Shown here piece by piece: positions 56,519-64,000 of a DNA stretch of 64,000 bases. The notes beneath the pieces were generated by a model. It saw only the letters and a list, made by a program, of their open reading frames with translations, was not told the origin of the DNA and made no database searches. Both the position numbers and the translations under genes were made by a program. Source of the stretch: Cercophora sp. LCS_1 (Eukaryota > Ascomycota > Sordariomycetes > Sordariales > Lasiosphaeriaceae); assembly GCA_036250225.1 (NCBI GenBank), contig JAPZLL010000042.1, positions 62,001-126,000 of the forward strand. Reading direction: 5' to 3'. The first letter of the stretch is position 1; each line of letters begins with the position of its first letter.

Positions 56519-57279
56519 GGGCGGATAGCTACCTATATCAACAATGGAGATTCGATAACTTGGTCACTATTCCATTTCCTCGATGAACCAATCGCGCCGG
56601 GCTTGCATGTCCGTCCTCTCAACAAGTTAGATGAAAGACAATGCGTTCTTGCCTGGTGTCGCAATATGAGACTAGCGTCAGATCATGATGCTGGACCAAG
56701 TAAAGCGGGTGCAGTATCCACGTTGTCTGCGGTGTCCTTGTCGAGTTCTCTCAAACTTCGTCGGAAGCACACACCATATTCCACATTGGGGATCACATGC
56801 CATGCTTACCGTTGACGTAAGGAGATCACAAAAAGTTTGCCAAAAAAAAAAAATGGGCGCCCATCTTGGTATCCCGCATCCCTGCAGCCCTCGCATCCGC
56901 AGCCGGCCCAACATGTCGCCAGGATTGGACGTGGCAAGAAGTTGCACTGTGCAGTCTGCGCGCCCAACGATCACATTTTCTGACCTGCACTTGACGCAGC
57001 CATCTGGTTCGTTCAAAAAGCGCCCCCGGCGCAGACGTGCAGCCGGAGGACGGTTGCGGCGGGAGGGGGCGGGAGGGGCCGCGACAAGCCGCGGGGGTGA
57101 TTTCGTTCAGTCAGTCGAGCATGCAGCCCCACCCTGCAGCATGCAATGTCTCGAATCAACCATCCGCTTGCGGTCCCTCTCTGTGTTCTCTCATATGTAT
57201 TTCACGTTCCATGGGCCCAACTGTCGTCGTTCCCTTCTTCGAGACATCATCGTTCCTTTTCCCAAGCCAACCGCGTACC
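56519..57279. other. Intergenic region, 0.8 kb, with an A12 run
   Basis: This contains the promoter of the methyltransferase gene. Twelve consecutive A lie at 56842-56853, and a GC-rich stretch follows at about 57020-57100. No gene is seen. Confidence 0.4.
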
Positions 57280-58695
57280 ATGTCCGACAAGCAAGCCGAG
57301 AAGAAGGAAGCCTCGCCCCCTGTCCAGGCGGGTGAGGGAGCGGGGATCCTCCCAGCCGAACACCGGGCTATCCATGTGGGTGGCGCTGACACTCCACATG
57401 ATGCGTCCCCCACTTACACGTTGCAGAACAACGACGACGACGACGACGACGACGGCTACGACGACGGAGACTCGGCGTTGGGCGAGGACGAGACTTACTC
57501 GACGGCCTCTCTGACGTCTTCCATACTCAAATACAGAACTCTGCACGGCCGGACATACCACAGCGAGCGAGGCAATGCGCAGTACTGGTAGCGGCCATCC
57601 CTGTCTGGCCCGCACTGACAGACACCCCTGACAAATTGCAGGTTTTCCAACGATGAGCAACAAAATGAAGTGACGGACATCAAGCAAGTCACCTCGTTCT
57701 GAATCCCACGACAAATTGGTGATGGCTAATAGTTCCAGCCACCACGCCCTGACCTTGGCTCTTGGTAACAAGATCTATCTCGCTCCGCTCGAAAAGGACA
57801 AGGTCAAGAATGCACTTGATGTGGGGACGGGAACGGGCATCTGGGCCATGTGCGACCCCTGCATCGCTCAAGACGAGAGAAGTAGTAACACTGACCTTTG
57901 CAGTGACTTTGCAGACGAATTCCCCGACGCCGAGGTAATCGGCACCGATATCTCGCCCATCCAGCCGGTGTGGGTGCCACCCAACCTCAGATTGTTAGTC
58001 CACCCTCCTTCCTTCCTTGCCCATTCTTTCCTGGTTCCTGACACATATGCACCCGGTCTAGTGAGATCGAAGACTGTACGCAGGCGTGGACCTTTCCCAC
58101 AGACCACTTTGACTACATCCACCTCCGCTGGTTGGTTGGCAGCGTCGACGACTGGTACCTGCTGATCAAGCGCGCATACGACTGTCTCGCACCAGGCGGG
58201 TGGATCGAAAGCTACGAGATGTCGGTTATGTGGGAAAGCGATGACGGCAGCGTCACCGAGAGCACTGCGCTGGGACAATGGGGCAAGATTTTCATCGAGG
58301 GCGGACACCGGACTGGTCGGTCATTTACCGTTGTTAATGAAGAGATACAGCGCAAGGCGATGGAGGCTGCTGGATTTGTGGATATCCAGGAGAAGGACAT
58401 CAAGGTGAGGTCGCTAGTAAGGTGGTACATGAAGAGCGATGCTGACAGGAAACAGCAACCAATTGGACGGTGGCCCAAAGATCGACGGCTCAAGGAGTGC
58501 GGGATGTATACACAAGTTGTGTTAGAACAGGATGCAGAGGGCTATTTGCTGCTTTTAGCCCACACGCTGCTAGGGTGGTCGAGGGAGGAGGTGATCGTCT
58601 ACCTTGCCAAACTCCGTGGGGAGCTCAAATCGGGGTCATACCAGGCTTACTACAGGCAAAAGGTGGTTTGGGCGAGGAAACCGGCAGCGCCTTGA
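57280..58695 (+). CDS. LaeA-like SAM-dependent methyltransferase
   Basis: I join five exons (57280-57587, 57642-57683, 57739-57849, 57904-57993, 58062-58695) into 394 residues. Exon 2 has only 42 bases and its donor is GC (GCAAGT). The N-terminus of about 60 residues is acidic (poly-Asp from GAC repeats) and disordered. The fungal TAM methyltransferase core follows: NDEQQNE, HHALTLALGNK, SAM motif I LDVGTGTGIWAIDFAD, motif II VIGTDISPIQP, FDYIHLRWL and LAPGGWIESYE. It ends RQKVVWARKP. Relatives include the global secondary-metabolism regulator LaeA and many cluster methyltransferases; the present gene is a family member, not clearly LaeA itself. It overlaps the next gene's end. Confidence 0.88.
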
Positions 58696-59636
58696 GCCGC
58701 CAACCCCATGGTGGGTACAAACGCTGACATGATGGCATCCTTCCAAGCGTTGCCCCATGTTGAGTCGGGTTTCTTAGCCCAGACAACCCTGAACCGAGAA
58801 AAGATCTTATCCCTCTGCAAATCATGCCTCTCCAGCTCCCTGGCCACTCGCTCCGCATAATCCTCTGCCCTCTTGACATCCCATCCCAACAGCCCGACAA
58901 ACATCTTCCCCGCATACGCCGGCGCCCCAACCCGAATCAATTCCCTCAACAGCAAGTCTGTCTTCTCGTTCCTCTCATCCCCGCTGCCCCATCCGCCAAG
59001 CTCAACCCTGGAATCAACAACATGCAAGGCCACAAACCCTACACTCTCCAACGCCCCCGGCAGCTTCTCCGCAAACCCATGATCACATCCGATCCTGGCA
59101 GCTGCCTCGACTGTCCATCGATGCCACTCCACCAACAGCGGGACACTGTCTTGGTCACCCTCCCATCCCATGGGACACCACCATTCCCTAAACTCAATGA
59201 TGCCACCTGGTCGGAGTCGATCAAAAGCATGGCGCAGCGCCGTAACAGGGTCAGGTAAATTCAGAAGGATCTGGCGACCGTGGATCAGATCAAATTGGCG
59301 CGCGAGGGCTCCAGTTGCAGGCCATGGCTTTTGGAGGTCGTGGATTACAAAGGTGGCGTTCGCGGGTGTCTCGATAGCAGGAAGCGAGAGGTCGATTCCT
59401 ACGACGTTTGTTGATGGATAGCGATGCGCAAAGTTGAGGGTCCAGCTGCCTGTTCCGGAGCCTATGTCGGCTACGTGTAGAGATGTGCCGTTGGGCGGTG
59501 GAAAAGGGGAAAGGAGGAGGGCGCCGTTTGCGTCGGCGAGGGAGAGGGCGTGTTGGATGTCGAGACGGGCGGTTTCGGCTTGGGTTTGGGGTTTGGGGAG
59601 AGGATACGATTGGGAAGACTCTGTTTCGAGGGACAT
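58650..59636 (-). CDS. SAM-dependent methyltransferase
   Basis: This is a single exon of 328 residues from MSLETESSQSYPLP. Motif I is VADIGSGTGSWTLNFA, motif II NVVGIDLS, then LIHGRQILLNLPDP and LRPGGIIEFREWWCP. The usual family end FRVVWAKKP is reached near residue 290. The protein continues for 38 residues (from DSTWGNAW to TTFCL), the last 15 of which are antisense to the 3' end of the neighbouring methyltransferase. A TATAAA box (59700-59695, minus) lies 59 bases before the ATG. It is related to but clearly distinct from the neighbour in sequence and exon structure. Probably methylates a small molecule; substrate unknown. Confidence 0.87.
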   Translation of the reverse strand: MSLETESSQSYPLPKPQTQAETARLDIQHALSLADANGALLLSPFPPPNGTSLHVADIGSGTGSWTLNFAHRYPSTNVVGIDLSLPAIETPANATFVIHDLQKPWPATGALARQFDLIHGRQILLNLPDPVTALRHAFDRLRPGGIIEFREWWCPMGWEGDQDSVPLLVEWHRWTVEAAARIGCDHGFAEKLPGALESVGFVALHVVDSRVELGGWGSGDERNEKTDLLLRELIRVGAPAYAGKMFVGLLGWDVKRAEDYAERVARELERHDLQRDKIFSRFRVVWAKKPDSTWGNAWKDAIMSAFVPTMGLAAQGAAGFLAQTTFCL

Positions 59637-59888
59637 GATGAATTAGATCATTGTGATGAGTGTGAGGGGCGGGTTTGAGAATGGGGTGTGCAGCTTTATA
59701 CTGCATGGTTCCCCGCGCACGACATGCAGCTTCGGGGATGTGCCGTTCGGTCAACTCTCCAAGCCGAAATTCCGGCAAGAAGTACGAGCGGCAGGGATCA
59801 GTTTTTTTTTCTGGTCTGATATCTGAAGTATGAGCAAGCAATAGCTTCCCTAACGCTTCGACACTCCCATTTGAACAGAGACTACGTC

Positions 59889-61945
59889 CTACCACGCCTC
59901 ATCCGGCGTATATGGGCCCATCACCTCAACCCCAAACACCCCCAAGACACCCGCATACACCCAACAAACAAGATTCAACAGACCAAAAACCGCAAACGGG
60001 ATAGCCGTCTGCAGAACCATGCCCGTGAACCCACCATTTTTCTGCACGATGCCCCACAGCTCCGTCTCTATCACCTCCTCTGCCCCTCGCCACCTCCACG
60101 GTCCCCTCAAACGAAACTTGGTATTCACTTGACTCACAAACATCCAGGCCAGAAACATGCTCACACCGCTCCATCCCCTCTGCCATGCAATACCCAGCAA
60201 CTCGACCACGCCAGCATCACAGTCCATATCCTTTGCGAGTTGCGCGACGTAACTGTCATGATCAATCCCGTAACTAATCCGATTTCCTTCCTTCGGTGCC
60301 AGCATGTAATGCCATTGATCCGATGCTTTCAACACAGGCAATCTCTTGCCGCGCAGTCCCGGGATGCGTACCTCGGGATGGAAATGTTCGACAAGCTTTA
60401 GCGTCCACAACATGGCTTGCATCTCCGCCACGGTTGGGATAGCCCCGATTTGGGGCCGCAGGAAGCCAATCAACCCAACTGTGGGGTCGGATGGTGTCAT
60501 GATGTGCCTGACTTTGGCGTCGGCGAGGGACGGGTACGGGTTTGATGAATGGTCCAAGTTGTGCTGGGAGAAAAAGGGGAAGGATTGGCGGTATCCCGTT
60601 GCGAAGATGACCATGTCTGGTTTGATGGTTTCGGTCTTGATGCGGTTGTATTCCGGCGAGTTGTTAGCTTCAAAATAGATCTGGTTTGTGGACGAGATGT
60701 GAGTTGGCCAGGGGGCGAGGTCGATGAGGCGACCCTGGAGGTCTGGGTTGGGAGTCCGGACGAGTTTGGAGCGGATGTACTCGAGGACCGAGCCTTGACC
60801 GAGGGTTTTGTAGGGGGGGTTGATATACCAGACTGCCTGATTGGATTTCACAAAGATGGCTGGGGGGTTGTTAGCTGGGGAATCTGACATGAAGTGACGG
60901 ATAGTTGATATGATGATGCGTACTTTGGTTGAGGTGGTGGTTCCGGTCCTTAGGTTTCCCAACCCATTGGTCCCAGACGCCAAATGTGCCTGTTAGAAAC
61001 CATGGTGCCAGTCCGGTCATTACGTAGTGGTGAAAGTTCCAAGGGATCATCGAGTCGCGGATGATGCGGTGGACGTAGCTCGAGTCAAAGATGCTACTGT
61101 GAGCTACGTCGAGAGGAATCCCGGGCGAGTTCTTGTACTGGTCGCGCTTGGCTGGTTTCTTGCCGAAAGACGGGAAGAAGTCTGTCTCTGGAAGCAGCTG
61201 TTTCTGTCAGTCGTGTCCCTTTGAAACTCGCCGGGTGACTTACCTTTGGAGCATTCACCCAACCGTGCTTGTGGCAAAGGATGACTCTCTTTGTGGGTGA
61301 GTTGACAGCCATGTAAGCGATGTCCATTGCTGTCTCACCAGCCCCCAAGATAACAATTGTCTTGTCCTTTCCAAAATCTTGGCGTGTTTTGAACTGACTC
61401 GAGTGCATCATAGCTGGCACCCTCTCTATGCCCGGGATGTGTGGGATTTCAGGTGTGACATGCAACCCTGAACAGACTGCAATGGCGTCACAGTACCACT
61501 CTTGATCTCCTTGGCTAGGGGATCGATACCGAACCACATGGCCTCCGCCTTCGCGACGAACAGCGAGGACTGGTGTCGACAGATAGATGTGTTGACACAG
61601 CTTGAAGTGATCGACATACGCTTCGAGATACTCGAGATATCGCGCCGCTTTCATAAACTGGGGCTCATCTTTCAGGGCCCGAAAGTCAGAGAAGCATGTG
61701 AGGTACTTGGACGACACGAGCTGAGATTGTTAGTCTTGATGCTAGGTATCTTCGCCAAGAGATGGAGAACGTAAAACCTCTGCCTCTTCATAAGTGCGGT
61801 ACCGAAACGTTCCGCCAATCTCATCCTCAGCTTCAAAGAGTTTGACCGCAATAGGTTCGAGTCCGGGGACAAACTCGTGAGCCGTAGTGAGATGCTTGAG
61901 AGTTACCAAGCCCGATGGGCCTGCTCCGATGATTGCAACCCGCAT
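59889..61945 (-). CDS. Flavin-containing monooxygenase
   Basis: I join four exons (61945-61778, 61720-61244, 61197-60924, 60859-59889) into 629 residues. The first donor is GTTTTA with an ACTAAC branch; the others are canonical. The start MRVAIIGAGPSGLVTLKHL carries the FAD motif. EIGGTFRYRTYEEAELVSSK is the typical FMO second block. VPAMMHSSQFK matches the FMO fingerprint region, and TIVILGAGETAMDIAY is the NADPH motif. The FATGY block is present. The C-terminus has hydrophobic helices (TAIPFAVFGLLNLVCWVYAG) that may anchor the enzyme in a membrane. Substrate unknown. It lies head to tail behind a methyltransferase on the same strand, 252 bases apart. Confidence 0.88.
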
Positions 61946-63020
61946 ATCCAATCAGATGTTGTGTTACTAGACAGATAATTGCCAAGGGATGAAGAGAGCA
62001 GCAGTTGATAGCAGAATACCAAAACAGAAAGACAATATGCTACCCCCGCAACCGCACCAGATGCGTGCATGCACGTCACCGTTCTGAGATTCGCGATAAC
62101 AATGTGACCCCTCCCGTCTGCAAACTCCTCACAATCTTCTTGGCCAATGTCGGTCAAAGATATCCCGCGCATCAGAACCTGCAGGCCGAGCGGGGTTGAA
62201 CTCGTCGGCACGAATGATAATACAGCCTTTCTCCTCACGTTGCACAGTGCCAAAATGACAAGTTACATCGCGTCCAGCAGCACAGAATTCTTTGCCCAAG
62301 ACTATTGGAGACCTTGCACCTGCAAAGCAGTCCGTTTCTACCTAAGCAGGTATCCAGCAAGATGTATGCTCCAAGGTGGAATCCCGACCTGACTCTCCTA
62401 GATGGGTCTTTAATAATTACCTCCCGGCACATCATTGAGGACTAATGCATACGTCATTGGCCGCAGCAGGAGAATCCAAGGAACGCCATTGGTTCCATTG
62501 CAAGAGATGGTTTCGGGAATCAGATTACGGACACAGCGAAGAGCTTGTCTCGTGCGGCTGACTGCAAGCCCTCGGAGAAAGACACGACATTCAATAACCT
62601 TGTCTCAGCCATGCCGAGAGCTCCGGGCCCTCTTGGCTGAACCCAAGCTGACGTATTTATGATGTTGTGCCCTTTTGTCGCCAATCACCCCCGGCCCTTT
62701 CGAGATCCCAAATCCTCGGTGGTGTGAAACTAGAGATCCACTTGGAAATATTGCGATATGTGGTCCGTCAGCAGCCACTCAAGGGCATCAGACCAACGCC
62801 TAGAACCCTTTTTCCGATTTCCGGTCGGCCAGCAGCCCGCCATCATGCGGCTGCCCGACCCGACCGGAGACATATTAGGTAATGCGTGTGCCGACCATGA
62901 TATAAACCTCGTCTTCACTCGTCTTGAGTTAGCTTGCTTCACATCACGGCATCCGCAACCCACACTCGCTATCAACACACTTGTTTACCAACCGGCACTC
63001 TGTCTTACATTCATTCCAAG
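61946..63020. other. Divergent intergenic region, 1.1 kb
   Basis: These are the promoters of the monooxygenase (minus) and the NTF2-like gene (plus). TATAAAC at 62901-62907 lies 114 bases before the latter's ATG. Nothing else was recognised. Confidence 0.45.
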
Positions 63021-63604
63021 ATGCGTTTCTTCAGCGCCCTCGCCCTCGCCGCCAGCGTTTCGGCAGCCGCCACCGGCTTTGTCGAGCTCGGCAACAAGTG
63101 CCTGAAAGAGCGCGACGTCAACTACCTCGTCGATGCTTACAAGAGCATCCTCACCAAGTGGGAGCCCGCCAAGGCCGACTTCATCGCCGACGCCGGTTTC
63201 TTCGACTACTCGGACAGTATCAACACCGTCGCTGGCCTCCAAACCGGCTTCCCCATCTTCCCCAACAAAACTGCCTTTGTCGGATACCAAACCCAGACCG
63301 TAAGTCTCTCCTTTTCCGAGTGCAGTTGCATACCCGCTGACGGACCCAGCCCGACAACATCCCTCTCGTCATCGCCGAGGTCGGCCCCTGGAACTGCAAC
63401 CAGATCGCCTTCATCTGGACCGCCACCTTCTCCAAGGTTCCCGGCGGTAGCCCTCTTCCCGTGCGCGGCATCACCATTCTCGAGGGCGTCTATGACAAGC
63501 CGTCCAACAAGTGGGAGATCCAGAACATCAAGGTCGAGTTCAACAGCATCAACTACTACAAGAACACGGGTGGTGTTTGCTCCCGACCTGCTCCTCCACC
63601 TTAA
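63021..63604 (+). CDS. Secreted NTF2-like domain protein
   Basis: The model has two exons (63021-63299, 63350-63604), GTAAGT donor, CTGAC branch, phase 0, giving 177 residues. The signal peptide MRFFSALALAASVSAAA precedes a compact domain: CLKERDVNYLVDAYKSIL helix, FFDYSDSINTVAG, then beta strands VIAEVGPWNC, IAFIWTATF, VRGITILEG and KWEIQNIKVEFNS. This fits the small extracellular NTF2-like proteins common in ascomycete secretomes, which have no known activity. Three cysteines are visible. The tail VCSRPAPPP is short and proline-rich. Confidence 0.85.
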
Positions 63605-64000
63605 GTTCTCATTTTGGAGTCGGAGATGAAATGTAGATGGTCTGTGTAGAGAAGGGATCGTGAGGGTCATGTAATTAGTAATATACTATTCGCCATTTGA
63701 CACCTCAGAGCGTTGCATCCTCTTTAGTACTGCTGTGCTGAGTTTTCCCGCAATCACCGCCGAGTGGCTAGTCCAGGAAGAGTGCAACATTTGCTTTTTG
63801 GCGAGTCCAATGACGGGTACCTGACCCTAGTCTCCCGAGTCCCGACCATTGGACATCGTCTGCCCCTGAATCGGGATCCCGGGTCGGGCAACCAGCGGGT
63901 CAGCAACTGGGACAAGCCGTGGAAGGAGCCGTCAAGCTCTTCTCATGACTGCGCCCCAGCATCAGCTCCAAAGAAAGGAAATGAGTGCAACCACGCGTGC
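63605..64000. other. Terminal flank
   Basis: These 396 bases follow the last gene to the window edge. No coding frame or motif can be supported. Confidence 0.35.

Overview
This is a window of filamentous ascomycete nuclear DNA. The genes have short GT-AG introns of about 45-95 bases with CTRAY branch points just before the acceptor. There are many secreted enzymes, a Zn(II)2Cys6 regulator, LaeA-type methyltransferases and MFS permeases. The gene families fit a saprotrophic or plant-associated member of Pezizomycotina, most likely Sordariomycetes; that placement is inferred. I resolve 28 protein-coding genes and one transporter pseudogene. All intron-containing models were joined by hand from splice signals and reading frame. 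I saw no rRNA, tRNA, CRISPR array or intact transposon.

Layout. 1-8.6 kb: a secreted three-domain protein, a zinc alcohol dehydrogenase, a starch-active AA13 LPMO with CBM20, a DUF8021-type secreted protein and a small secreted protein found only by joining two short exons. 8.6-19.6 kb: a putatively N-myristoylated coiled-coil protein divergent from a ten-exon Hsp70-like ATPase, a small conserved protein, an arginyl-tRNA-synthetase-like protein lacking both class I signature motifs, and a seven-exon CorA-like membrane protein. 19.6-29 kb: a 3.4-kb gene-free stretch, a GH5 mannanase, a decayed MFS permease, a Zn2Cys6 activator and a tiny cysteine-rich secreted protein. 31-37 kb: a flavin monooxygenase divergent from an MFS transporter, then a sugar porter. 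40-52 kb: a CE3 acetyl xylan esterase, a DUF4360 protein, an MFS permease divergent from a second flavin monooxygenase, and a third MFS transporter. 52-64 kb: a TROVE/vWA-like DUF2828 protein, a secreted lysine-rich protein, two convergent overlapping methyltransferases, a third flavin monooxygenase and an NTF2-like secreted protein.

Function. One theme is polysaccharide breakdown and uptake: AA13-CBM20 on starch, GH5 on mannan, CE3 on acetylated xylan, and a sugar porter, with a fungal regulator beside the mannanase and an XlnR/Xyr1-type GGCTAA site before the esterase. A second theme is small-molecule oxidation, methylation and export: three flavin monooxygenases, two methyltransferases and several MFS permeases. 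No polyketide, peptide or terpene backbone gene is visible, so a complete secondary-metabolite cluster is not supported.

The observations I would follow first are the degenerate synthetase, the secreted domain family shared between the two ends of the window, three GC-AG introns with identical donors, the Hsp70-like/coiled-coil divergent pair, and the overprinted tail of a methyltransferase.
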